Assembly: GCA_029781865.1 (NCBI GenBank)
Contig: JAKOVW010000032.1
Location: 62,001 to 126,000, forward strand
Source: Bacteroidota bacterium
Lineage (GTDB): Bacteria > Bacteroidota > Bacteroidia > Chitinophagales > Saprospiraceae
Length of the DNA stretch: 64,000 nt
Direction: 5' to 3'
Made by a program: the position numbers and the translations under genes. Below, one piece after another: positions 52,426-63,500 of this stretch; position 1 is the stretch's first letter; each line of letters begins with the position of its first letter. A model generated the notes under the pieces. That model had not been told where the DNA came from. It made no database searches and saw only the letters and a program-made list of their open reading frames with translations.

Positions 52426-53447
52426 TGAAAAATCCATCTTTAAAAGATTGGCAAAAACAAACTAAAGATTCCTGGTTGAATCAGGTTATCAAGGACAATC
52501 CTAAAATTGATCCTTCAGCTTATCTCAGAAATATTGATGAGGGGATAATGGCCAAATCATTTGCATTTGTTACTGATATTAAGCAGCAAGGACTCATCCG
52601 CAAAGAGACAGGAATTGATTATTCCTGTAAAGTCGGTATTGGTCTTCGCCAAAACGAATTCCATTCATTAAAAATGGCACTGGATCTTTCTTTGGAAAAC
52701 GGAGTGGAATACATTCATTTTATACTTCCCGAAACATTTACCAGTAATGCATTCGAACAACTTATAGAAAATGTCTTCCTGGACATGTTAGTTACACGAT
52801 GGACCATTCCTTCAGATGCAATCAACATGGATTGTATTGGTTTAATAAAAAATCGATTCCCGCAAGCCCCAAGCTTTTTCACAAAACCTACAGAGCTATC
52901 CGGATTAAATCATACTCTGGTACTTCGTCTTCCTGCTTTCAACTTAAAATCGTGGACAGCCCAGATTATAAAACTACTACGCCATTTTCAAAATAATCAA
53001 GTAAACAGTAGCGCGCTGATTGTTGAAACGCAATTAAATCATGATTTTTTTCTAAACATATCTTCACTGCGGGCAATCAAATTGGTTTTGAATAAAATCT
53101 GGAAGGAATTTGATTTGAAAAATGACATTTATTTTGAAGCGAACATAGATGAAAATATTCTCACTATGGATGTTCATTCAAATGTTTACAAAATGGCTTC
53201 AGCAGCATTAGCCGCATCGATAAGCGGAGTTGATTTCCTGGTGCTACCGCCTTCTGATGTCAAACGAGAAAAATCAGAATTGGCCTGGATAAAAACGTCA
53301 CTACATACACAACATATTATTAAACAAGAATCGCGCATTTCAGAATTGACAGATCCAACCGCAGGTTCTTACTTTATAGAAGATCTCACGGAGCAAATTG
53401 CAGAAAACTTATGGTTAAACATGCAGGAAAACTTACGGAATGATTAA
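52422..53447 (+). CDS. mutA: Methylmalonyl-CoA mutase small subunit (short form)
   Basis: A 341-residue protein homologous to the TIM-barrel part of MutA. It has the late motif LTDPTAGSYFIEDLTEQIAENLW, also found in the large subunit as [19 protein letters not shown]. The protein is shorter than the usual 450 or more residues, and no B12-binding domain is visible, as expected for a non-catalytic subunit. It pairs with the large subunit at 54957. The order is unusual because the biotin carboxylase gene lies between the two mutase genes. Start overlaps the biotin-carrier stop (ATGA), and its end overlaps the next gene by 8 bases. Confidence 0.82.
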   Translation: MMKNPSLKDWQKQTKDSWLNQVIKDNPKIDPSAYLRNIDEGIMAKSFAFVTDIKQQGLIRKETGIDYSCKVGIGLRQNEFHSLKMALDLSLENGVEYIHFILPETFTSNAFEQLIENVFLDMLVTRWTIPSDAINMDCIGLIKNRFPQAPSFFTKPTELSGLNHTLVLRLPAFNLKSWTAQIIKLLRHFQNNQVNSSALIVETQLNHDFFLNISSLRAIKLVLNKIWKEFDLKNDIYFEANIDENILTMDVHSNVYKMASAALAASISGVDFLVLPPSDVKREKSELAWIKTSLHTQHIIKQESRISELTDPTAGSYFIEDLTEQIAENLWLNMQENLRND

Positions 53448-54948
53448 GAAAATACTAATAGCGAATCGTGGAGAAATTGCATTGCGAATCATTCGCACCG
53501 CAAAAAAGATGGGAATTAAAACGGTTGCCGTTTACAGTGATTCCGATGTGAACGCACCACATACAACCACTGCCGACGAAGCATTTTATATAGGTGCATC
53601 CCCTTCCAAAGAATCCTACCTGAATATTCAGAAAATAATTAATGCAGCCAAAGAATCCAATGCTGACGCCATACATCCCGGTTACGGTTTTCTAAGCGAA
53701 AATCCGGAATTCGCCAAGGCAGTCGAAAAAGCCAATATTATTTTTATTGGACCACCGGCGGCTGCCATGCTTCAGATGGGAAGTAAAATCGGTGCAAAGC
53801 AAACGGCAAAAAAAATGAACGTTCCTTTAGTTCCCGGAACTGATAAGGCCATCCAAAGTTTAGAAGAAGCAAAAGAAATTGCACACAAAACAGGTTATCC
53901 ATTATTGATTAAGGCTTCTGCCGGCGGCGGTGGCAAGGGCATGAGATTGGTTCAACAAGAAAGCGAATTAGAGCAACAAATGAAAATGGCTGCGAGTGAA
54001 GCCACATCATCTTTTGGGGATGGTTCTGTATTTATAGAAAAATATATAAGCAAACCCAGGCATATAGAAATTCAAATAATGGTTGATCAGCATGGTCATG
54101 GCATTTATTTGTTTGAACGGGAATGCAGTATTCAGCGAAGACATCAGAAAATTATTGAAGAAGCACCTTCATCCTGCCTGACAGAAGATATCCGCAAAAA
54201 AATGGGACAAGATGCATTAAGACTTGCTTTGTCCTGCGGATACACCGGCGCAGGAACAATAGAATTTCTGGTAGACGAACAACTAAATTATTATTTCCTG
54301 GAAATGAACACGCGCTTGCAAGTTGAACATTGTGTCACCGAAATGATTACCGGATTAGATCTTGTACAATTGCAAATAGAAATTGCCGAAGGCAAAAAAC
54401 TGGAAATCAATCAGGACAGCCTGAATATCAACGGACATAGCATTGAACTTAGAATCTGTGCAGAAGATCCTGCAAATAATTTTCTTCCCAGTATTGGTAA
54501 GTTAACCAAATATAAAATCCCGGAAGCGTGTCAAAACAATAATCAGGGCAATGGATATAGACTTGATGACAGCATACAGGAAGGAATGGAAATTCCGATT
54601 CATTATGATCCAATGATCGGTAAATTAATAGTTCATGGAAAAGACCGGCTGGAAGCCATTCAAAAACTAAAATTTGCCATCCGTGAATTTGAAATCGAAG
54701 GAATAGAAACTACTCTTGATTTTGGTCGTTTCGTGTTAGAGCACGCTGATTTTATTCATGGGAATATAGATACGGGATTCATTGATAAATATTATGCCGA
54801 TTACCTGAAACAAATAAGTGATACAGATACAGAAGAAGCTGCTGCTCTGTCCGCGTTGTATTTGTATTATAAGGAATCAAAAAAATTAAAAACGGCATCG
54901 GTAAGTAATGAACCTAATTGGTATACCAATAGAAAGCGTTTGAATTAA
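53440..54948 (+). CDS. Biotin carboxylase subunit of acyl-CoA carboxylase
   Basis: A 502-residue ATP-grasp enzyme. It starts [20 protein letters not shown], has the ATP-binding glycine loop [14 protein letters not shown] and the active-site [16 protein letters not shown] biotin carboxylase C-terminal domain follows, and residues about 450-502 are an extra tail. It charges the biotin carrier (51922 gene) with CO2 using ATP. AccC of acetyl-CoA carboxylase is very similar; the mutase neighbours make the propionyl-CoA role more likely. Translationally coupled to mutA by an 8-base overlap. Confidence 0.9.
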   Translation: MIKKILIANRGEIALRIIRTAKKMGIKTVAVYSDSDVNAPHTTTADEAFYIGASPSKESYLNIQKIINAAKESNADAIHPGYGFLSENPEFAKAVEKANIIFIGPPAAAMLQMGSKIGAKQTAKKMNVPLVPGTDKAIQSLEEAKEIAHKTGYPLLIKASAGGGGKGMRLVQQESELEQQMKMAASEATSSFGDGSVFIEKYISKPRHIEIQIMVDQHGHGIYLFERECSIQRRHQKIIEEAPSSCLTEDIRKKMGQDALRLALSCGYTGAGTIEFLVDEQLNYYFLEMNTRLQVEHCVTEMITGLDLVQLQIEIAEGKKLEINQDSLNINGHSIELRICAEDPANNFLPSIGKLTKYKIPEACQNNNQGNGYRLDDSIQEGMEIPIHYDPMIGKLIVHGKDRLEAIQKLKFAIREFEIEGIETTLDFGRFVLEHADFIHGNIDTGFIDKYYADYLKQISDTDTEEAAALSALYLYYKESKKLKTASVSNEPNWYTNRKRLN

Positions 54949-54956
54949 TAGTTTCT

Positions 54957-57095
54957 ATGGATCTGAAAAAATTGCTAGTTATAGATTGGAAGCGGGAAAA
55001 TCCGACAATACCCGATGCCAGGCTTATTCTGGAAACACAGGAATCCATACCCATTCAACAACATTATGATGCTTCAGGCTTTCCGAAAGAATATGCGTTT
55101 TATGTTTCCGGAATTGCGCCATTTCTCAGAGGTCCGTATGCAAGCATGTATGTAAATCAACCCTGGACCATCAGACAATATGCCGGGTTCTCCAACGCCA
55201 GAGATAGTAATGCATTTTATAAAAGAAATTTAGCAGCAGGTCAAAAAGGACTGTCTGTAGCATTTGATCTGGCCACGCACCGCGGATATGATTCGGATCA
55301 TCCGCGCGTAACCGGGGATGTGGGAAAAGCAGGAGTGGCTATTGATAGTATCGAAGACATGAAATTGTTATTTGATCAAATACTACTGGATCAGATTTCC
55401 GTTTCTATGACCATGAATGGTGCTGTTCTACCAATTCTTGCTTTTTATATAGCAGTTGCTGAAGAGCAAAATTGTTCACCTGAAAAATTATCCGGCACCA
55501 TACAAAACGATATTCTTAAAGAATTCATGGTGCGCAACACCTACATCTACCCTCCTGCGCCTTCAATGAAAATCGTTGCAGATATTTTCGAGCATTGCTC
55601 AAAGTATTTACCAAAATTCAATTGCATAAGTGTAAGTGGTTACCATATGCAGGAAGCCGGAGCCTCTGCAGATATTGAATTGGCTTATACCCTTGCTGAT
55701 GGCTTGGAATATATCAGAACCGGTTTGAAAGCAGGCCTGGATATTGATGAATTTGCTCCGAGAATTTCCTTTTTCTGGGGTATAGGCATGAATTTCTTCA
55801 TGGAGATTGCAAAAATGCGAGCAGCAAGACTGCTTTGGGCGGAATTGGTTTCTGATTTTAATCCAAAAAATTCTAAATCATTGGCACTCCGCACACATTG
55901 CCAGACCTCCGGCTGGAGTCTTACCGTACAAGAACCCATAAACAACATCACACGAACATGTATTGAAGCACTTGCATCGGTTTTTGGCGGCACCCAGTCT
56001 CTACACACGAATTCATTGGACGAAGCAATTGCTTTGCCGACTGATTTCTCAGCAAAGATCGCCAGAGACACTCAACTGTATTTGCAGAACGAAACCTATA
56101 TAACCAAATCTGTGGATCCCTTCGGAGGTTCTTATTACCTGGAGACGCTTACTTATCAGCTTTATACAAAAGCAAAACAACATATCAACGAAATCGAATC
56201 GTTTGGCGGCATGACACAGGCCATATTAAAAGGCTTGCCTAAAATGCGGATAGAAGAAACGGCAACCAGGAAACAAGCCATGATCGATTCCGGTAAAGAA
56301 CAAATTATTGGTGTAAACATCTTTAATAATCAGCTCAATTCAACCCCGTTTGAAATTTTAGAAATTGATAACGACAAGGTGCGTGCTGAACAAATTGAAC
56401 GATTAAATGAATTAAAACGGAACAGAGACCACCAACTTGTAACCAAATGTTTACACGATCTTGAGGAATGTGCCAAAACAGGTAAAGGAAACCTGTTATC
56501 ATTTGCGATTGCAGCTGCAAAAGCCCGGGCGACATTAGGTGAAATAAGTTTCTCCCTGGAAAAAGTATTTGGTCGTTATATTGCAGATACAAAGATTATT
56601 ACCGGAGTGTACTCGAAAAGCTTTGATGAAAAAAACATGATTCAGGAAGTACGATTACTTACGGATCAATTTGCCCAACTGGATGGAAGACGTCCCAGGA
56701 TATTAATAGCGAAACTCGGTCAGGATGGACACGACAGAGGATCGCGAATTATAGCAACCGGATTTGCAGATCTTGGATTTGATGTAGACATTGGACCTTT
56801 GTTTCAAACTCCGGAAGAAGCAGCTCAACAGGCTTCAGATAATGATGTACATGTAATTGGCATTTCATCTCTGGCCGGTGGCCATAAAAGTTTGGTCAAA
56901 GATTTGATGGAAGAATTTCAGCGCATTGGAAGACAGGATATCCTTGTAATCGTTGGTGGAGTCATTCCTGAAAAAGATCATCCCTATTTATTAGAACTTG
57001 GTGTTGCAGCAGTCTTCGGTCCCGGTACTCCCGTTCCTAAATCCGCAGGAATAGTGATCCGGAAATTATTAGATAAATGGTATCCCGGTAAATGA
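54957..57095 (+). CDS. mutB: Methylmalonyl-CoA mutase large subunit
   Basis: A 712-residue B12 enzyme. It starts with the mutase N-terminus ([23 protein letters not shown]) and has the substrate barrel with [18 protein letters not shown] and [12 protein letters not shown]-like sequence. The C-terminal cobalamin domain has the His ligand in [16 protein letters not shown]. It interconverts (R)-methylmalonyl-CoA and succinyl-CoA. The gene begins 8 bases after the biotin carboxylase stop and closes the operon. The epimerase and the MeaB chaperone are not in this window. Confidence 0.95.
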   Translation: MDLKKLLVIDWKRENPTIPDARLILETQESIPIQQHYDASGFPKEYAFYVSGIAPFLRGPYASMYVNQPWTIRQYAGFSNARDSNAFYKRNLAAGQKGLSVAFDLATHRGYDSDHPRVTGDVGKAGVAIDSIEDMKLLFDQILLDQISVSMTMNGAVLPILAFYIAVAEEQNCSPEKLSGTIQNDILKEFMVRNTYIYPPAPSMKIVADIFEHCSKYLPKFNCISVSGYHMQEAGASADIELAYTLADGLEYIRTGLKAGLDIDEFAPRISFFWGIGMNFFMEIAKMRAARLLWAELVSDFNPKNSKSLALRTHCQTSGWSLTVQEPINNITRTCIEALASVFGGTQSLHTNSLDEAIALPTDFSAKIARDTQLYLQNETYITKSVDPFGGSYYLETLTYQLYTKAKQHINEIESFGGMTQAILKGLPKMRIEETATRKQAMIDSGKEQIIGVNIFNNQLNSTPFEILEIDNDKVRAEQIERLNELKRNRDHQLVTKCLHDLEECAKTGKGNLLSFAIAAAKARATLGEISFSLEKVFGRYIADTKIITGVYSKSFDEKNMIQEVRLLTDQFAQLDGRRPRILIAKLGQDGHDRGSRIIATGFADLGFDVDIGPLFQTPEEAAQQASDNDVHVIGISSLAGGHKSLVKDLMEEFQRIGRQDILVIVGGVIPEKDHPYLLELGVAAVFGPGTPVPKSAGIVIRKLLDKWYPGK

Positions 57096-57540
57096 CCCTT
57101 TGTCTCTCTGTTTTATTCTGAATTTTCACAAATCATATTAACCCATCTTACAACAACCGGTTGATTCTTGTATGATAGACGCCCAACATGAGATCCCTAT
57201 TTCATTTTTCAAAATCACGCCTTGTCTTAGTTGCAATTTTGCAATACTTCATTCACTTTAAGCACGGCCGGATGCCGAATCAACCAGGTATGATTTTTAT
57301 TACGAAGTAAAGAGTACGCGATAATTTTCTACTCTCATTACTTATTTACTGTATTTATACTTCCTTGAGATCCGTCGCGAATAAGACGGCTTCATATTTA
57401 TTTCTGTCTTTCTTGTAATCTGATCCTCTTTCTGCTTCTACCCTGCTTTTAATACTGGCAAATTATTTCTTAGTTGGTGTTCTGCAAACTTAACAATAAT
57501 AGCACCTGAAGTCATTCACGCTCATATATGAACCGGGTAT
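57096..57540. other. Intergenic region between mutB and the giant T9SS gene
   Basis: About 445 bases. A 40-codon frame at 57188-57310 has no recognisable features and is not called. Nothing else is seen before the terminator at 57541. Confidence 0.35.
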
Positions 57541-57581
57541 AAAAAGCAAAAGCTGCCCGATTGGACAGCTTTTGCTTTTCG
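57541..57581 (-). terminator. Strong intrinsic terminator of the giant T9SS gene
   Basis: AAAAGCAAAAGCTGCCC pairs with GGACAGCTTTTGCTTTT around a 4-base loop, with one mismatch in a stem of about 16 bp. It ends 17 bases after the stop codon of the minus-strand gene. A and T runs on both sides allow it to work in both directions. Confidence 0.85.
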
Positions 57582-57597
57582 TATTCTTAAAAATGAA

Positions 57598-60500
57598 TTA
57601 CTTCATTTTAGTCATTCGTTTGGTAGCGGTATGATCGCTTGCATCAAGCTGATAGTACAACAGACCTGAAGTTTCAATATCATCTTTATGGATGGTGATG
57701 CTATTGATTCCTTTTACTCCGTTGATTTCATATACTCTTACTACTTTTCCGGTCACATCATAAATGGTCAACAAGGCAGGTGAAGCCGCTGGTAAACTGA
57801 AGCTAATCACCGTTTCTTTGTCGAACGGATTAGGTGCATTCTGATAAAGTTCGAATACTCCGGTTTCTACAATTCCATTGTTTGTACGCACTCCGAGATC
57901 AACACCTTTTTCATCCAACTTACTATTGTAAGCTTCTGCCTTTGTTACATTACTATTAATAGCCAACAATTGTGAAATTGATGCATCTTTTGCCACTCTG
58001 AACTTCAATGTAAATAATACTTCATTTTCATTAAAGCTCAATCCTTTCTCACTATTCCAGCTTGTCGTAATCATTCCTTCTTTAAGGAAGCTCATTCCAA
58101 AGTTTGATTCATCAATATTTAATGAACCAGCCTCAAGACCTTCATAGAAGAGTGCATCCTGATCAAATTTAAGTGTAAACTGATAACCAGCGATGTCATT
58201 GAAATTGCTGGATTTGAATTTAACCTCATAAACCTGACCTGCTTTCACTGTACCATCCTGAATCTCAAAATGCAATTGGTCATTATGACGAACTGTAGTA
58301 TGAGAAACATCATGAGCAGTTGCGCTATTGGTTACATCTCCCATTTTAATTGCGATAAAGTCTTCATTGTGCTTATCTGCAGAAGGCATTGGTATTATTG
58401 CTTCTCTTGGTGCACCCCATGGTGAAACCAAAGGCAATGGGAATACATAAGCCTTAGGAACGAAAGTCCAGGATTCAACACCTGCTTTAGTGAATTTAGA
58501 ATTGATACCTAATATCAGCTTTCTGATTTCAGATACGTCCGCTGCAGTAATGGTATTGGATGTGTTTACATCTGCTGCAATCATTTTGTATGGACTGTTT
58601 AATGTCTCGATTCCAAGAATATGTCTTTGAATCTTAACGATATCAGCTGTAGTCACTCCATTCAGTGGATCATCGTTTCTTGTCGGCTTCACTACATATT
58701 CAGTAGTAGCACCGAATCCAAGATCTCCGAACATATACTTACCATCAGAATGAGTAGTCATTTCCTTCTTCATCACCTGGCTTACAAACATTTGAACATC
58801 AGAGAATTCAGTTTCATCTCCTTTTTCCGTAGTAAGTAATCCGGTAATTCTTCCAGTTGGGTTAGTAGCTGAATTCGGACAAACATCCTGATTGTCCTGA
58901 ACGATGATAACTGTCTTGCAATAGTCTGTATTTCCTTCTTCGTCTTCAACCCACATTTGTACATCAACGATTAACTCGTCATTTGCACCAGCTGCTACAA
59001 AGTCATCACAACAGATTGTTTTGCTTGTTGCTGTTGGGTCGCCATTGAAGTAGAATTTCAAATTCGCTGCATCTGTACAATTGTCAAAGCTTCCTTTGTC
59101 AAGATCCTTCGCCCAAATTGTGATACATCCGTTTACTGGCATTGGCACTGTGATTACACCGGTATAACAATACGGTGTTGGTGCTTTGCAGTCTTTAATT
59201 TCAAATAACTGACACTTTGCTGCAATGTTTCCACAACCATCTTCTACATACCAACAGATCTTATGAACACCTACAGGATATGTACCACTTGCATCAAACG
59301 GATTGTTTTCATCATCTGCATATGGATTGTCATGGAATTGTGGTCTCTTTCCTGCTGCGAAGTCTTTTCTGGTCAATGGACCTGATTTTACATCAAAGCC
59401 TGAATAGATTCCTTTTCCATCATTGAACAAGTCTATTTTGTAATCGTAGAATAACCAATCCAATGGGCTACAGTTATCAGTTGCATCTGCTGTTAAGCTG
59501 ATGTGGCCATAACAGATATGATCCGTTGCATTTTTAACTGCTGGTTCACATGGACCTACATTGATGCTGATTACTGGTTTATCTGTATCATGTACTTTTA
59601 TGATTTGCAGATATTCCCATCTTCCTTTTGTTGGATCGATACTTGGATCGTACTGGCACCAGTCTATTACTGTCCAATGACGTAAGATCTTGAAGCATGC
59701 ATCCGGCTCAATCGTGAAGATTTCATCTACATACTCAATACTGATCAATGCGCAAAGATCATCTGCATTGTTTTCAACTACTGGTCTGCCCAATTGTGGA
59801 TTGTCCGGACTTACGTCTGCTGCTCCACAACCTGGTATTGTTGTTGCCTGACCTGTACAGTTTCCTGGCCAGGTGATATCATCATTTTGATCGCAATCAT
59901 CAGCTGCATTGATATAGAATGGATCACAGTCTACTACCCATATAGTCTGTGTTGCAGTTACGCTGATTCCGTTTGGACCGCGTGCTACAACTGTACGGGT
60001 AATTTGTCCCTGACCGCACTCTCTGTTATCGTTGACACTGATTGTTGGCGTATTTCCGCAATTGCTAAGAACGTATCCATCGAATCCCCAAACCAACTCA
60101 TATCTTCTGTCGAAATGGGCAGTGTCGAACAAGCTTCTGTAATAGTCGCAAGCTCTGTTCCATGCCGGTGGATTTGATGGTGGTGCTCCAGGAACAAATC
60201 CAGGATAACCCGTGATATCGTTTCTTTCACAATATTTATGGCAAACGATGTCGTTTGTAGCTACTTTTTGTCTGTCACCTAAATCGGTAACCACTCTACC
60301 AAAAGTCGGATCGTTTGGATCATTGACTTTGTCTATATCAAACCAGTAAGAACAGCTTACTACCATATTTGGTGGAGGAACTACTGTAGGTACACCTTTG
60401 TCCTGAACTTCTATCTCAACCATACAATCGTTGTAGTGGCCAAAGAGATTTCCATTCTGATTCATTCTGTTTGGAGATATTGGTCCATCACCCGGATCAA

Positions 60501-63500
60501 TATCAAATACTCTCAAGACAACCATTACTTTCTTACCCGCATCTGAACAACAGAAGTTGATATAGTCATCAAAATAAATTTGATTTCCATCCAGTATGGA
60601 GTTGTCATCTCCGTTGATTCCGGTACAATTTGTACCATTGTCTGGCTGAGCAGTATTAGAACCGTTGTTTGTACCTCTTAATTGCTCCATGCGTATTGCC
60701 TTAAAGAATACGTGTGGTTTACAATTATCGAAAGAACCTTCATCAATATCTTCAGCATAAATCTTTCCAAAATTCAATCCAGCTGATTGATTACCGGTTA
60801 TAGCTACAACTGTATTCTTTTCACATACTGCTGTCGGAGGCGTATTGTCAACAACATTTGCATGAATGATTTTCTCCGTTTTATTACCACATGCATCTAC
60901 CGCAGTTATAACAACCGGATACACACCTAATTTCATGTTGATAATAATCCAGCTACCATCCAATTGCTGTATTGCATTTCCTGTCCAGGTACGAACTGAA
61001 TAAGTAATCGTATCAGAGCAGTTATCCGTGATCCATGGAAGCGGAACTTCCCAGGTACCTGTACAACTCAGTGAGTTTGTACCAACTATTACTGTATCAG
61101 GATAAGCAATTTTTGGTCCTTCCTGGTCAAGCACTTTAATTACCTGTATGTACTCAACCGGATTTACGCCTGCCAATGGAGGTAAGCACATATTTCTTAC
61201 TTTCCAGTAACGAAGTATTTCATAACCATTAGCACAGATATCATAAACCTCGTCATCATATCGGATAGACAGATTACAATATTTGTTGTCTTTATTCAGA
61301 GGAACACCACCTAATGAAGGAGCACCAGTACCTATCCATTCATAAACCTGGTTTGGTCCCCAGCAAGCTCCGGTTGTTCTATAACTTGGATGCGCATCAT
61401 AATAAATTCCGTATGGCGATGGGTGACCATCATTCACACCTCCTTCAATATAATTCCATCCTAAGGCCATTGGAATTCTGTCTCCACTCAGATCCCTTGT
61501 AAATGGATCGATAATTTTTGGATCACCTCCGGTAGCATACCAATAAGCGCTATCCAATAAGTAACCATCTACACAATATGGTGAAGGCAGAATATGTGGC
61601 GTAACATCTTTATCAAATCTTTTCTTATCACAGTTTAATGCCGGATAATCCAGATTATCAAAACTATGAGGCCAGGTGATTGCTCCTAAGTCAAAACCTC
61701 TTACACGAATCGTTTGAGTACAATATGATCCGTTACCCAATTCATTGGTAACCGTAAATGTACGCTTAATGATAAATGCAATCGGGAAGTCACAATCTTT
61801 TGCCTTTTGAATCGTATCGTCGTAATGAATATCATAATTAAATACACAACTGGTAATTACCGGGTTACCCAGGTAAGCAGGATCCAATGGTGAATTACAA
61901 TACACAGTAGTATCTCTTGGACAATTGATTGCAGGAGTCGCTTTATACTCAATAAATACTTTACTCCAGCACTTATTACCTGTTGTAGGATCTATTACGG
62001 TAATCTTGAAATACCTTCCGATATCTGCTGTTGTAAACACATTGCTATGTAATGCACCGGTATACCAATCTTCAATGATCAGGGTAAACTTGTCTTTACA
62101 TCCGTAGTTAATACCTGCTAATAATTCATCCGCAGTAATAGTTCCTCTACAATCAGGACCCAGGGAGAAGTTAATCTGATCATGGCATGCAAGGTCTTTT
62201 CCTAATGGATTGTTTTCAACCACTGTAATAGTCCAGCTGCAAGTGACACAATTACCAGCCCCGTCACAACCTGTAGCCACAATTAAATGTGGACCGATAT
62301 TCAACTGTGTATTCAATGGTGGATTAACCACTATACGGGTTGAATCACAATTATCCACCAAATTCAGTGCAGGATTAATTTCAAGGAATGCAAAACACTG
62401 ACCACCAGGTAAATTGATGGAGAAATCTTTCGGACAATTTGTGAATGCAGGAGACTGAGCATCTTTAACCGTGACTTTAAACTCACAAGAACTCGTATTT
62501 CCAGACATATCTGTTAAAGTATAAACTACCCGGGTCATTCCAACTCCAAAGAATTGAGATACACTGGTTCCCGGATTTACTCTTCCACCATTTGGAACTT
62601 TTGGTAATGGGAATCCTGCCATTGGAACCGGAATGTATTGCACATCTACTGTTCCCATGCAACAATTATCCATCACTACGGGATGTATCCAGGTGAAATT
62701 CGCGCCACATAAATTCAAATTATTATTAATAATTGTATCGCGCTGAGCGTAAGCTCTTTGAGAAATTATTTTTAATTGCCAACCTGTCAAACTTAAAGTA
62801 GATGGAGTCGGGGTATTGTTTTCAATTTCCAATCTCCAGGTACCGGTCGCTGATTTAGGACACAATGCAGCTAGTGGTTGTTCCGGTTTAAAGTTCAAAC
62901 CAGAGCCCAATGTACCGCATGCTGCCGCAGCAATTTTAGTTGCATCGAGGTCAGATATTCTGCCAGCTGAGAACACAGTTGTACCGTTACATATACCATC
63001 ATTCCAAAGTCTGATTCTTGTTCCATCAGGATGGATCAACGTTGCCTCACTATTCGCAAAATTCGTGATTGTCAAATTCAGATTCGTAACCCATACATCA
63101 ATTATTTTAGTAATTGGTGATGCAGGTACTGTTAAACTGAATGTATTACAAGCCGGACCGGAAATCACACCGGTTGTTCCCGTAAATGTAAATGTATCAT
63201 TAGTAGCACACATTGGAGATTCAGTATCTCTCACATTTACGTTGAAGCAACAAGTAGCTTTCTGTGCTGCGATTGTTTGTACAGATGTTTTAAGACCATT
63301 TGCAGGGAATACATATGGAAGTAACACCGGATTAACCCTGCCAATCGTTGCAGGCTCGCAAGCTTCAGCAAGTAACCAATCGAAAGCTGCATTATTATCA
63401 ATTATTGATCTTCTGTAGTATGATCCTCTGTCAACATTGGTTGCACTTACACCGGTCCAGTCTGCTACGGTTACTACAGGAGTACCCTGAGCTGGAGCCG

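Noticed and set aside
57188-57310. 40-codon frame in the gap after mutB
   Set aside because: No motif, promoter or coupling; length is expected by chance.
62816-63418. 200-codon plus-strand frame inside the giant T9SS gene
   Set aside because: Antisense to the P-domain coding sequence; composition is explained by the opposite strand.
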